Origin: Leptobrachium leishanense
Taxonomy: Eukaryota > Chordata > Amphibia > Anura > Megophryidae
Assembly (NCBI GenBank): GCA_009667805.1
Contig: CM019063.1
Span: forward strand, 410,106,626 to 410,170,625
Reading direction: 5' to 3'
DNA length: 64,000 nt
Numbering within the stretch: the stretch's first letter is position 1; each line of letters starts with the position of its first letter. Shown here piece after piece: positions 33,767 to 44,874 of this stretch. Below the pieces are notes generated by a model. That model made no database searches and was not told the origin of the DNA. It saw only the letters and a program-made list of their open reading frames with translations. The translations under genes were made by a program, and so were the position numbers.

Positions 33767-34038
33767 GAAGGGAAAGTTTGATTTATGATTATTATTCTGT
33801 CCCATTACTTTTGGTCCCTTAACAAGTGGGAGGCACATCTGCAAACATCTGCTGTAAGTCCTACACCGTTCATCTGAGTTGGATGTACATACCCTCAAAT
33901 TAAAGCTGACAGTCTGCAGTTAAAGCACATTGTGTTTGTTTCATTCCAACTCCACTGTGGTGGTGTATAGAGCCAAAGATGTTAGAATTATGCCGATGTC
34001 CCAATATTTCTGGACCTGACTGTGTGTGTATATATATA

Positions 34039-35506
34039 CAGTTGTGTTCAAAATTATTCAACCCACAATGCTGTAAAGGGTTTTAGGGAATTTAGTGTAC
34101 ATTTGTAATTGTATTCAGAATGAAATCCTACAAGGACTTTTTAAAGAACCATATGCAACTAAAATGACATCAATTGGTTTTGTAATACAGTAGTAAATGT
34201 TTCTTTTGTGAATTCTTCATTGACACAATTATTCAACCCCTTAAAGACTACCACTCTGAAGAACAGAGGTTCATTCAAGTGTTTTCAATCTGGTATTGAA
34301 AACACCTGTGGATGTCACGGAGCAGCAATAAAGCATAATAAGCACCAATTAGGCAGCTTTAAAATGACTGATACTCAGCTCCTTCTAGACATTTACTGGT
34401 GTGGTTACAAACATGGTGAAGTCAAGAGAATGGTCCAGGAAGAGAAGAGAAGAGGTGATTACTCTTCACAGGAAGGGCAATGGCTATAAGAAGATTGCAA
34501 AGATGTTAAACATACCAAGAGAGACCATAGGAAGCATCATTCGCAAATTCAAGGCAAAGGGCACTGTTGAAACGCTACCTGGTCGTGGCAGAAAGAAGAT
34601 GCTCACTTCGACTGCTGTGCGCTACCTGAAGCGTAGAGTGGAGAAAAGGCCCCGTGTGACTGCTGAGGAACTGAGAAAAGATTTGTCAGATGTGGGTACT
34701 GAAGTGTCAGCTCAGACAATACGGCGCACACTGCGTAATGAAGGCCTCCATGCCAGAACTCCCAGGCGCACCCCCTTGCTGTCTCCAAAGAATAAGAAGA
34801 GTCGACTGCAGTATGCCAAAAGTCATGTGGACAAACCACAGAAGTTTTGGGATAGTGTTCTGTGGATGAAACAAAATTAGAACTGTTTGGGCCCATGGAT
34901 CAACGCTATGTTTGGAGGAGGAAGAACAAGGTCTATGAAGAAAAGAACACCTTGCCTACTGTGAAGCATGGCGGGGGGTAAATCATGCTTTGGGGCTGTT
35001 TTGCTTCTGCAGGTACAGGGAAGCTTCAGCGTGTGCAAGGTACCATGAATTCTCTTCAGTACCAGGAGATATTGGATGACAATGTGATGCAGTCCGTCAC
35101 AAACCTGAGGCTTGGGAGATGTTGGACCTTTCAACAGGACAATGATCCAAAGCATACCTCCAAGTCCACTAGAGCATGGTTGCAGATTAAAGGCTGGAAC
35201 ATTTTGGAGTGGCCATCGCAGTCACCTGACTTAAATCCGATTGAGAACCTCTGGTGGGACTTAAAGAAAGCAGTTGCAGTGCGCAAGCCTAAGAATGTCA
35301 CTTGGGGGTTGAATAAAACTGATAATGATGTGAGCATAGAAAAGACATTTGTGGTTATTTCATTATAAATGTTATGTTATATTTGTCTGACCTACACGTG
35401 CCTCTTTGATTTAATTGTAAGCAAGATGACTGAATGATCAAAATCAATGTCAAACTGGCCAAAACACTCAATTTCAGTGGGGGTTGAATAATTTTGAACA
35501 CAACTG
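34039..35506 (+). mobile_element. Tc1 element D, 1468 bp, complete ends
   Basis: Ends CAGTTGTGTTCAAAATTATT at 34039 and the complement at 35506, flanked by TA on both sides. It lies only 16 bp after element B. The same family as element E at 62400-63893. Confidence 0.95.
34413..35300 (+). pseudogene. Tc1 transposase (element D), C-terminus deleted
   Basis: It starts MVKSREWSRKRREEVITLHR with two helix-turn-helix regions (HRKGNGYKKIAKMLNIPRET; VTAEELRKDLSDVG) and the GRGRK linker between them, intact to about residue 150. A 4-bp loss near 34866 removes the TDE codons, so the first catalytic aspartate is gone and the frame shifts. Later frames keep [20 protein letters not shown] (second D) and [16 protein letters not shown] (E). 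The sequence after KPKNVT is missing about 45 codons by an internal deletion that joins straight to the 3' non-coding region (TTGGGGGTTGAATAAAACTG). A stop near 34979 also interrupts KHGGG. Inactive. Confidence 0.92.
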
Positions 35507-35512
35507 TATATA

Positions 35513-36271
35513 TATATATATAATTTAGATTATATTTCATGCTTTCACACAGAGTATTTACAGAAAGCATGATATATATTCCTAACCAGTGTATATGCTA
35601 CTTCCAATATGGAAATGGAATAGAATCACTGTATAAATGAATAGTAAAATAAACTCTATATATTTTTTTTATCAGTCATCCTACTTTGCTTGTGAATTTG
35701 GAGGTTGCCATCCAACTGTTCTGTGACAAATATTGATGGTGCTAAACTCATTGAGGTTTGTCCTCCTTTCTGTGCTTGGCCTAGGTGTTCTCTCTCACCT
35801 GAGCAAGCATTCCTACTAGATTCAGTTGTGTGCACAGGGCCAGTGACCCATGCAGCTGCCTCAAGGCATCCTGATAGCGGCATGCAAAAATAGTCGTTTT
35901 CTGCCAGGCGCCGTGGCTTTACTCCCACCCTTATCAGTACCAACATCTTAGTTTATAACTGCATAAGCAATGAAAGTTGCCTAAAGATAAAAAACTGTGG
36001 TGCCCTTGGGGTTATATAACCAGATGAGCGGGAGTTCTAGTTTGTGTGATACCTCTCGTTGCGCAACTTAATTAAATATTATGAAATTATTAATACCTTA
36101 ATGTTTAAACTTACATTTTTAAGAATATTGCTAACAGAAAAATACACATGTTAAAAGCACTGGCATATAATCTTTTCAATATATTACTGCAGTAATATGA
36201 TGATAAACCTAGCTTATTAATACAGCAAGTTTGCCAAGACTGTGAATTAAAGTTGTGTAAATACAACTATC
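35513..36271. other. Unassigned AT-rich stretch
   Basis: No gene, TIR pair or tandem repeat recognised. Confidence 0.55.
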
Positions 36272-36358
36272 ATGCAATTTATTTATTATTTATTTATTTG
36301 CAAAGTATTTTACCAGGAAGGATACATTGAGATTTCTCTCGTTTTCAAGTATGTCCTA
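36272..36358 (-). mobile_element. SINE tail fragment
   Basis: Minus strand: ACTTGAAAACGAGAGAAATC then TCAATGTATCCTTCCTGGTA and an AAATAAATAAAT end. Only the 3' tail of the SINE at 36922-37135 is present, with its A-rich end. Confidence 0.8.
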
Positions 36359-36360
36359 AT

Positions 36361-36920
36361 AAAAACTATAATAATGCTTCACTGTGAATACTAAAATTAT
36401 GAGTTGCATATTTAGAAATTAATATAAAGAGAAATCTTGTCTAAAAAAATACAATAATTCATATTCTATTATATATATATAGTATGAGGGTTTGGTAGAA
36501 AAAGTTAACTTTTACAGGTTTGGTCTCAATTGAGGGTTTCTTCTGTGTTACTCTGAGCTCTATTTGGAATTCACCCAAATAAATCCTCACACGTATTAGT
36601 TTTGAGTCAATGTAGACTTCCACATCGGTTACACAATTGCTAAACATTTTTTATAAATTTGGCTCCATTTATGAGTAAGTCTTTAGCTTGGGTGGATTGT
36701 GATGTAGATATAACGAGATCTATACAGATTTATACAGTGAGCAAAGACTGATGTTGTAAAAAGCAATAAGAATACGAAGTATTACAATTTTAAGATGCAA
36801 TGTGGTGTTTAGTTAAAGGATCCCATGTGCTTATTATTTGTAAGGTATCTGTACCGGCTTAGCAGGTTTGTGGTCCCAATATGTAATAATGCTTTCACAC
36901 AGGGAATACACTAGAACTAG
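36361..36920. other. Unassigned AT-rich stretch
   Basis: Nothing recognised. Confidence 0.5.
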
Positions 36921-36921
36921 G

Positions 36922-37135
36922 CTAAAGACCGGCTGGGTGGAGTAGAGGTAACATCACTACTCTCTATAACTGTGGAGTTACAGGTTTGATCCCAGTCAGA
37001 GCACCTCTCCAGTAAGTGTCCTTGGGCAAGACACCTAACGGTACATACTCGCCACCCAGGACATACTTAAAAACGAGAGAAATCTCAATGTATCCTTCCT
37101 AGTAAAATACTTTCTCAAAAAAAAATAAAAAAATA
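36922..37135 (+). mobile_element. tRNA-derived SINE, full length
   Basis: Head: GGCTGGGTGGAGTAGAGGTA (A-box region) and CAGGTTTGATCCCAG (B-box one base from GGTTCGATCCC). Middle: AGTAAGTGTCCTTGGGCAAG then ACACCTAACGGTACATACTC. Tail: ACGAGAGAAATCTCAATGTA, then TCCTTCCTAGTAAAATAC and an A-rich end. The promoter-like boxes show pol III ancestry. Confidence 0.85.
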
Positions 37136-37139
37136 ATAA

Positions 37140-37753
37140 TAACAAGACTAGAAGGAAACTGGGTGAACTAAACATAGGTTAAAGACAGAGGGGCATGACA
37201 TGAACAGGAAACTAAAACACAGAAGGTACTTACGGAGAAACAGGATATAAACAAAAGGTAGAGTAAAGGACACAGGGGCACATAACGAACTGAACTAAGG
37301 AATAATGACTTGCAGGGATAATGTAAACGTCCAAGGGTGCTCAGTGACAAAGTCCACAAAAGTGGGGTTCCTAGGCATAATATCCAAGGGGCAATTCCAT
37401 ACGCATAAGTCCAGTAAGAAAGGCAAGGGGTCAGTACACAAGGAATCTGATTCAACAGGGCTGGGATACAGGAATGAGCAGGGGCCCACACAGCGTGAAC
37501 TTCACAGTCCAACTTCAATGCTGAAGTGAGGAGCATCGGGTGTAGTCTCCCAATATGTAGACCTGGGTAGGTGAGGGGTGATTAACCTAAGGGTTAGACA
37601 GATGGGAAATACTGGGCTGGAGGATGGGGGACTGCATGAGGGAGCAGGCTGGATGGGAAACCTGGTCTGGAACAGGGACAGTGTTGGTGGGTTTCATGGA
37701 TGGCACAGACCCAGATCAGGACCTCTTGTGGCGTCTGCGGCGAGGGACCTGAC
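37140..37753 (-). mobile_element. LTR-like block, minus orientation
   Basis: On the minus strand it begins TGTCAGGTCCCTCGCCGCAG at 37753, like the TGTCAGG start of the solo LTR at 20567-21203. The other end and a target duplication were not found. The boundary at 37140 is only where the SINE ends. Confidence 0.4.
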
Positions 37754-37844
37754 AAGTTGTTAGTCTTTGATAATGCAGAAGCCAGGAGATATGAGGGTCT
37801 TTGAATCGGGATATTGAATAGATTCGGCGGTTTATGCGTTCGAT

Positions 37845-38015
37845 TTAGCGTTTTTTTCAGAAGCGTTTGGTGGGTCGATTTACCGCACTTTAGGGACTCT
37901 GCGGTGAATGCTGAATTCACGCAAGGTTGGCAAATTTAAGTCGCCGAAGTGCAGCGAACGGGAGAGCATTGAAATGATGGTGACATTTCAGTGCTCTCTG
38001 AATAAACCCTTTAGT
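37845..38015. mobile_element. Foldback-type MITE relic
   Basis: Contains CGGTGAATGCTGAATTCACG and ends GACATTTCAGTGCTCTCTGA then ATAAACCC, matching 640-757 and the GGGTTATTCAGAGAG ends of 50587-50761. Confidence 0.5.
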
Positions 38016-38153
38016 GTATATAAGATACTCTTTAGTTCTAGCATTTTTAATTTCTTCTTTTATGGTCATATTTGTGTGATAAGGGGATGTAGCCGAAGAA
38101 TTTGAAGTGCCTATGACAGAGCCAAGCCTAAATATGCTCCTGTACATGCACAT

Positions 38154-38580
38154 TTAGGCTGGCGGCACACGAGCGTTCAGGTACGGCGTTCAGTGCGTCC
38201 GTTACGAATGCATTTTTTGACGGGAGATGTGTGTACTGCGTGAAAGTGCGTCCTCCACAGACGCAGATTTTGATGGGAGATATTGTGTTCATCAGACGAT
38301 CAGTAATGCCATCGGCAGATGATTCAGCGTGCCGGCCTTTGCACTTGTGCTCGTAAATATTTACGCCCACAAGAAGCAGCAAGTAGTTCCTGCGGGACGC
38401 CTAGCTTTTTCACGTCCATGCCATTTTTCGCTCGCCCCGACAAGGCACCTCTTTGCAGAGCGAGTACCTAACCAATGTACCAAAAGTCACTCTACTGAGC
38501 AACTCTATGCCCCTCCTGCTGCCTTGTCGGGGAGAGCGAGCGAGCTTACGTGTCAATGGCCATTAAAACAAACTAAAACC
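38154..38580 (+). mobile_element. CpG-rich TIR element, left end only
   Basis: TTTAGGCTGGCGGCACACGA begins like 20536 and 46696. The interior contains inverted modules (CGCTCGCCCCGACAAGGC / GCCTTGTCGGGGAGAGCGAG). The matching right end was not found, so the boundary is approximate. Confidence 0.5.
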
Positions 38581-38706
38581 TCCTGATAGTGTTTTGCTGT
38601 ACATGGAAATATATAGAAATGAGCGCAGATGACATCTTTTTTCTCTTGTTATGTTTTATACATGAACTGGGCCGTTACTCCTGGCTGTTGCAGCCTCTCT
38701 GGTGAG

Positions 38707-39505
38707 TAGGGATGTGCGTTTCAGGTTTCGGAATTTCCATGAAATTTCCCGATTCGTGCATTCGGATTTGGACGATTTTCCGAAGATTTTCGGATCCGAA
38801 AACAGCAGATCCGAACAAATTTCCGAGCTGAAACAAAAACTTTTTGGAATTTTCGATTGGACTAGAAATGTGTAAAATCGAAATTCATTTTCGTTCCATT
38901 CGTGATTTCGGCTCCATTCCTGATTTCGGTTCCATTTCAGTAATTTCGGATGTATCAATGTATCCTGCCTGGAAAACCAGAGAAACCTCAATGTATCCTT
39001 CCGGGAAACCAGGAAAATCTCAATGTATCCATCCCGGGAAACCAGAGAAATCTCAATGTATCCTTCTTGTAAAACATGAGAAATCTCAATGTATCCTTCT
39101 TGTAAAACATGAGAAATCTCAATGTATCCTTCCCGGGAAACCAGAGAAATCTCAATGTATCCTTCTTGTAAAACATGAGAAATCTCAATGTATCCTTCTT
39201 GTAAAACATGAGAAATCTCAATGTATCCTTCTTGTAAAACATGAGACATCTCAATGGCAGAATTATCGTATCGACAGAAATATCGGATCCGAAAAACCAT
39301 TAGTTTACGTCAAAACGAATAGACACTTTGAAACGAGGAGAACAGACGTTCTGAAAAACATGAAAATTTCCAAAATCACGAAAAAAAGTTGATACGAAAA
39401 ACGAACCGAAACGAACCGTAACGGAAATCGGCCAAAACGAGCCGAAACGAAAATTTACAAAATCCGAACGAAACGAACCGAAAAAAAAATCGGTGCACAA
39501 GTCTA
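38707..39505. mobile_element. hAT-type element, 799 bp, with internal minisatellite
   Basis: The left end TAGGGATGTGCG and right end (inward) TAGACTTGTGCACCG are short imperfect TIRs. CTGGTGAG at 38699-38706 and CTGGTGAA at 39506-39513 are an 8-bp duplication with 7 matches. The flanks inside are rich in TTTCGG and CCGAAA phrases that could pair across the element. No transposase. The centre is a tandem array. Confidence 0.8.
38955..39255. repeat. 33-bp minisatellite resembling a SINE tail
   Basis: Units GAGAAATCTCAATGTATCC plus TTCTTGTAAAACAT start at 39078 and 39111 (33-bp period), about nine copies with CCCGGGAAACCA variants. The core is the tail of the SINE at 36922-37135. The 11-residue translation EKSQCILLVKH repeats because 33 is a multiple of three; it is not a gene. 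Confidence 0.93.
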
Positions 39506-39513
39506 CTGGTGAA

Positions 39514-40384
39514 TACAGGCGCGACGCCATTTTTTTCTGTATGTATGTATTTTTGTGAAGTTGACTTTGCTACATTTATAACCTTTATGGCTGTATGACG
39601 CAGTAAGTGCAATGTCAGTTTAGTCTCTCCAAATGTCCTATGTTGCTAAATCTGACATTCACCTGGGATATTGATCCATGGATGATTACATTGACTTAAA
39701 ATGTTAGGTTAATCCTATTGCTTCAAAGAGTGACTTTCGACAAGATTCACAAAGAAAAAGCATTTTGAGCAGTGAACTCGCAGTAATATTTGCCATCAGT
39801 AGGTGGCTCAAACGTGCTAGCCAAGGAGTCTCTGACAGCAACCTGAGTAATGTGCCGGGAGCACAGCACTGTAGATTATAAAAAGAAATATTACTAGGAG
39901 GAAAAAGAGGCAGGTCACCACCCCCCAACTCTCAACTGCTGGACGTGGACTATGAGATGGGATGGGAAACCACAATTCTCCTCCCCAACCATCAGAAAGA
40001 TCAATACATGAAAAGACTGCTCTTACAACCCACAGCTCACAAGCAGCATTCACAGAGCATGGGGGTTCATGCAGGCAAGCGAGCCATGCAGAGATCGAAC
40101 ACAAAGGAAGCAGCACAGAAATGTGATCTCTACTAATAATAACCAGACATATAGATCTTACAGGAACAGGACACGAATAATCAAACACGAGACTGAAGAA
40201 GACTTAGCGGAGCCAAGAGCAAGACAAAATGCAAAAAATAAATGAAACACCACAAACACAGAAATTGACGATTAGGGCTAATGAAATCGAAACACCCAAA
40301 TGATGAGTAAAAATTTAAGAATCATTTTTGTGATCAGCATCATGACAGGATATTTGACATAAAATCCTATATTTGATTCACTCA
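39514..40384. other. Unassigned stretch
   Basis: No repeat or coding region recognised. Confidence 0.5.
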
Positions 40385-41051
40385 TGGCGCGATGACATCA
40401 ATTAGCCGGGGAACCCCTAGCTGCCTGGGGGATTTAGAGGGTTCATTTGAATCCCGATATTTCCCGAACGGTGGCAGCTAGAGGGGTAATGTTTAGTATC
40501 ATACAAAAGGCCAGAGCATGGCCTTTCAAATTATACCAAACATGACCATGTTTAAATTAAAAATAAGATAAACATAAAAAAAGTGGGTTTTTTGTGTTTT
40601 TTTTATTAATGCAGCAATATTGTTCACATTTCAATTATGTGAACAATGATGCTGCACTAATGATATTTTTCTATGGGGTGCATTTGCTAAAAATCATGTA
40701 ATTCCCCCCCAAAAAAATGTAATGAGTCCCCATTTCTAATTTTTTTAACAAGTGCACCCCATAGAAAATATAAACGCAAAGGCGATAAAATGTGAAAAAA
40801 ACACTTTCTACGCTGTAGATGATTAAAAATTCTAATTTTATTGCATTTTTTAAATAATATATAGGCAGGACATGACTAATACATATAAAAATGATATTTT
40901 ATGAATCTGCCAAGTCTGCCGTAAAGAACGATATATAATATGTCTGGGTCATATAATAAAATGTGGCTTCAAATTGCGTTTAAACATGATTAGCAAAAGT
41001 GGTAAATATGAGCTCAGCACACAGCAATGAAATGGCTCAGCAGTGAAGGGG
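40385..41051 (+). mobile_element. TTAA element B1
   Basis: The right end CAGCAGTGAAGGGG is followed by TTAA (41052-41055). It matches element B2 (8735-9189 plus 14583-14840) in reverse, including GGCCAGAGCATGGCC, CTATGGGGTGC and the TCATATAATAAAATG stretch. The left edge is where similarity to B2 stops (CATGGCGCGATGAC); no TTAA is seen there. Confidence 0.8.
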
Positions 41052-41055
41052 TTAA

Positions 41056-41607
41056 AGATTTTTTTGGCATTTTTAAGGATTTTTTGGCAAAAAAGTTTAG
41101 AATTTTTTTAAATAGTAGTTTTTTTCTTCTGTATTCATAGGATCTTATATGTTAATTCCAGACATTTTCGTCCAGTAGTTTTTTTGCAAACAGTGTTTAA
41201 ATTTGACACTTTCAATGTATTTTTTTTTTTTTTACCCCATTCGTGGGCTTGTCGGCTTTTTCCGACGGCTGGTTGTCGCAGTGCTCGGCGGATCCTTGGC
41301 TTTTTCCAAACGTGTTCGGCGAGTTTGCAGCAGCTTAACGGATCTGATGCAATAATTTCCACAGATTTTTTTTTTTTAAGTAATCGCCACAAAACTGCCA
41401 AAACTATTGTTGTGTTGATGCCCTTATAAGTTGAAGTTGGTGGAGAAATGTGGTTTGAGAGATTTTTTTTAGCAAAGAGAGATGTATGGGTAATTTGTGT
41501 TTGGAGAACTTACGATTAGGGTTAGAACAGAGTTATGGAAATTTTGAATTGCAGGGGTGGGTAATAAAGGCATGCTTGGCTCGGCAGGAGGAGACTGGGT
41601 AAGATAC
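41056..41607. other. Unassigned stretch
   Basis: T-rich runs near 41220 and 41366; no family recognised. Confidence 0.5.
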
Positions 41608-41610
41608 CAT

Positions 41611-42311
41611 GGGCCACATTACATTCTCCACACTAAAACAAGGGTGGTAGGGAGAAAAAACTGCTCCCGCAGTTTTCTCCCTACCGCCCCCGTTTTAGCG
41701 TGGAATTACAATGCAGGCGCTTAAAAAGCTGCCTGCATTGGTAGCGTGCGTTACGCCCCGGGATGCTCACGGCAGCACTGAGCACCGCTGAGAGCATCAA
41801 CTCAATGGGGTCCATAGGACTCCATTGAGCCAGACGCCGGCGGTCACATGAGCTGCCGGATCTCACCTCGCAAGATCCGGCCGGTCGGCGTAGTGATACG
41901 CAGGGGGAGACTGAGGAACTTTTTCCCCCAGTCTCTCCCTGCTCCCGCCGGACGGAGGAGGCGGTTGGAGCCGCGGTCCTCACCGGGGTCAGGAGGTGAG
42001 TATAGGATTGTTTTTTTAATTTTTTTGGCTGATGTTAACGGATTCTGCCGAAGCAGAATCCGTTAACACAAAGTCCTGGCTCTGGTTAACTTTCCGCTAA
42101 CCAGAGCCAGGCGTTAATCAGCGCTGGGACTTTGTAATCCTAACGCTGATTAACACTTTGCGCTCCCCATGTTAAGTATAGGAAACGCAAAGTACCAAAG
42201 CAAACGGGTTACTTAACCCGTTTGCGTTTGGATTGTAATATGCAGTAGACACCGCGGCGAACGTTAATGCTCACGCAGGTGAGCGTTAGCGTCAAGATTG
42301 TAATGTGGCCC
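41611..42311. mobile_element. Hairpin-rich TIR element (GGGCCACATTACA ends), 701 bp
   Basis: The left end GGGCCACATTACATTC pairs with the right end GATTGTAATGTGGCCC. CAT flanks both sides, a possible 3-bp duplication. The interior contains successive hairpins: GTTAACGGATTCTGCC with its complement (about 42035-42068), CCTGGCTCTGGTTA with complement (42074-42110), and CAAACGGGTT-ACTT-AACCCGTTTG (about 42204-42228). No transposase. A relative lies at 59868-60334. Confidence 0.8.
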
Positions 42312-42465
42312 CATATGTTGTAAGGTAAAAAGAAGGGCTGAGTCTGGTGTTTCTGGGTCATAAATAATATACATTCATTTTAGTCATAAATCTCCATTGA
42401 GATTAATAATGTAAATATTATTAGCACAAATCACTGTAATTGTTCATCGGAATTAAGGCACAATA

Positions 42466-42545
42466 GACATACTTGAAAACGAGAGAAATCTCAATGTATC
42501 CTTCCTGGTAAAATACTTTGCAAATAAATAAATAAATAAATTTTG
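42466..42545 (+). mobile_element. SINE tail fragment
   Basis: CATACTTGAAAACGAGAGAA then ATCTCAATGTATCCTTCCTG, ending in AAATAAATAAATAAAT. The same tail as the SINE at 36922-37135. Confidence 0.8.
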
Positions 42546-43397
42546 TGGTTAAAATAAAAAAAATAAAAAAAATAATATTGAGAAAGTAATAAATGCGTTA
42601 AAATACCAATTCCATTGCCGCTCTAAAGGGGTTAAGGTAGAGGCACGTATATGAAGTGAGTGTCATAAATGGTGGGAATCATGGCACATAAAGAAAATGA
42701 CAAAACACCTCCTAAATGGCCCTCAACCCCCCTCTCTTCCTCCTCCTCTTTCTCATCTGGAATGGAACTTCTCTTCAGCAGAACTGCAAGCATTTTTCCA
42801 ACTCGTCTGCCTGTCTGCAAGGAAATGATAGGGTCTTTTTTTTTTCTTTGCAAGTCAGGAAGCAGACAAAAGAAAAGGTGGAAAACCCTGCAATGCCGTC
42901 TCTCTCTCTCTCTCCCCTGGGACTATATCATGAGACCTCAAGGCAGATAAAGCATATAATAAAAGAGCAATGGAGAGCAGTCTGCAGCCACAATTGTGTA
43001 CCAAGTCTTAACCCTTTGAGATGTATTGTGATATAAAGCCGGTGGATTAGAAACAATTGAAAAATGCCCTGTAGGCCAGAGACCCTGGCCTAAATCTAGG
43101 ATGCATCACAGCAGTGATATCATAGGGCTAGTGGAGACCCCAACTGCTATGTTACGGTTAGTCATGTTACTGAATATATTTTTAAATGGGCTACAATGTT
43201 GCCAGAATGTCATTGGATTTTATTTTAATATTTCTTATGAGCAGTAGCAGAGATGGAAGCAGTCCCCCTCCCTCCCCCCCAGTCTAGGCATAACAAGAGC
43301 GGAGTCACGAAACATTTTAGAAATATGAGACAAAAAGGGGGGGTGAGATGAAACAAATGCACATCACAATCTTTAGGACTCCATGGAGTCCAATGTA
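42546..43397. other. Unassigned stretch
   Basis: A-rich start, then sequence with no recognised family or gene. A CT-repeat lies at about 42900-42914. Confidence 0.5.
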
Positions 43398-43657
43398 GGG
43401 TTGCCACATCAGCCATGTTTTCCAGGACACCTATAATTTATCATGCTGATGGGCAGTGCATGAAAAATGCCACCCCGCAGCATATAGAATCCATACACTG
43501 CATGTAGGAAATCAAAAAGGAATCCCAGGTGACCTGCCTTTAACTTCCTTCCTGCAGCATATGAATTATACATGTTGCACGGCAGCACTTTTTTCTGCAC
43601 TCCCCTGTGCATGTAATAGTAATATGTGTCCTGGAAAACGTGGCTGATCTGGCAACC
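43398..43657. mobile_element. MITE with about 33-bp TIRs, 260 bp
   Basis: The left arm GGGTTGCCACATCAGCCATG continues with TTTTCCAGGACAC; the right arm is its complement with two or three changes. Flanking bases are compatible with a TA target. No coding capacity. Confidence 0.85.
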
Positions 43658-44103
43658 ATAATCCTGTGCATCCCAGCCACGGCATTGCGCAGCACTGTGG
43701 AGGGAGGCTAGGGACTTCTCTCGGGATGAGAAGTGGGTATGGGCTTTTTTTGGGGGGCCACAAGGTAATAAGTGATCTTGCAAAACCACTTAATACCAAC
43801 TTTGAGGAGATGGTATTTGTCAGTGATGGAATCGCTTTTGCTTCCATTCATATTAGCAAATTAACATCCCCTATGCTAAGTATAGGAGACATTTATTTAC
43901 AGTGACCTCATGCAAGGAAGTGCTACACTCGAGCACTAGTGGAATAGCAATTTCAAGCAATACTTGTGCCAGAATAGCGCCAGGAGAAATTATGTATAAC
44001 GTCTCCTGTAGTTATCTTATCACAGCTGTGCAGTAAGGCAAACCAGTGGTCCTAATCCAAGACTGGTGTAAACTTAATCAGTACTGTTGTAAACTTAACA
44101 AAT
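43658..44103. other. Unassigned stretch
   Basis: No feature recognised. Confidence 0.45.
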
Positions 44104-44111
44104 CCATAGAC

Positions 44112-44246
44112 CGGGGTGGGCAATTATGGCCCTCCAGATGTTTTGAAACTACATTTCCCTTGAGGCTCTACAAACCTAATGAGCAGCCGAGCATCACGGG
44201 AAATGTAGTTTCAAAACACCTGGAGGGCCGTAATTGCCTACCCCTG
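44112..44246. mobile_element. hAT MITE, 135 bp, exact 8-bp duplication
   Basis: CCATAGAC lies at 44104-44111 and 44247-44254. Ends are CGGGGTGGGCAATTATGGCC and (inward from the right) CAGGGGTAGGCAATTACGGC. The arms continue through CTCCAGATGTTTTGAAAC to near the centre, so almost the whole element is foldback. Confidence 0.93.
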
Positions 44247-44254
44247 CCATAGAC

Positions 44255-44874
44255 TATAATAGCTCCGATTAAGTTCACACCAGTCGTCTTGGAATAGGGC
44301 CCTAGACAACTTCTTGATCTGGTTGCTGGTTCAATACTTATTATTAGTACTATCATAAAAGATATTATATGATCACTTCTAAAGGCCTAGTAAGCACTGC
44401 ACTGATAGGCTAGAGTCAGCATCTTTATAAGTGATAGCTGGAAAATTCTGCCTCAGCTTGCCTGATCGTGATAGCTAAATCCCATCAATAAGGAAAAAAC
44501 TTGGGTCTGCATTCCACCATGGCTGATAATACTGAGCAGTAAATAGAATAATCGAGAGGGAGACCTTAATAAATTAAACTGTGCTGTCTTACAGCTTTCT
44601 AAAACCTGCGACTCTGAGCTGCAAATGAATACTGGCAAAGTCACTGGTATTCTCTCCTGAAGCCCATAGGCCCACATAGGAAATCATGTGAGACCCACAA
44701 CAGAACACGCTTTTTGTGAAGGACACTAGAGAACTGTTTACTGTCTTCACTTTATAGCAAGAAGAGGTACATTGTGCTTTCCTGTTCACTATTCAATAAG
44801 AGGTGTTTAATTGAAGTTATTCTTATTATATTTATTGCTGTTTTGCGGTAGCAGAAATCACTTAACACCAGTGT
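44255..44874. other. Unassigned stretch
   Basis: No feature recognised. Confidence 0.45.

Larger units (their letters stand above)
31861..34022 (+). mobile_element. Tc1 element B, split by a solo LTR
   Basis: The same family as element A: ends (C/T)AGTCAGGTCCAGAAATATT at 31861 and its complement at 34022, long inverted repeats including AAAAGTAATGGGACA. It begins directly at the (TA)n run. Without the LTR and duplication it is about 1609 bp. Confidence 0.93.

Noticed and set aside
36922..36995. tRNA gene
   Set aside because: A- and B-box-like sequence is present, but the fold is degenerate and it continues into a SINE body and tail shared by other copies.
38656..39392. Frames of 214 and 182 residues with EKSQCILLVKH or YIEISHVLQEG repeats
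   Set aside because: They come from the 33-bp array inside a hAT element, which is a multiple of three.
42669..43036. Frames of 93 and 106 residues
   Set aside because: They overlap in two frames over CT-rich sequence and show no motif.
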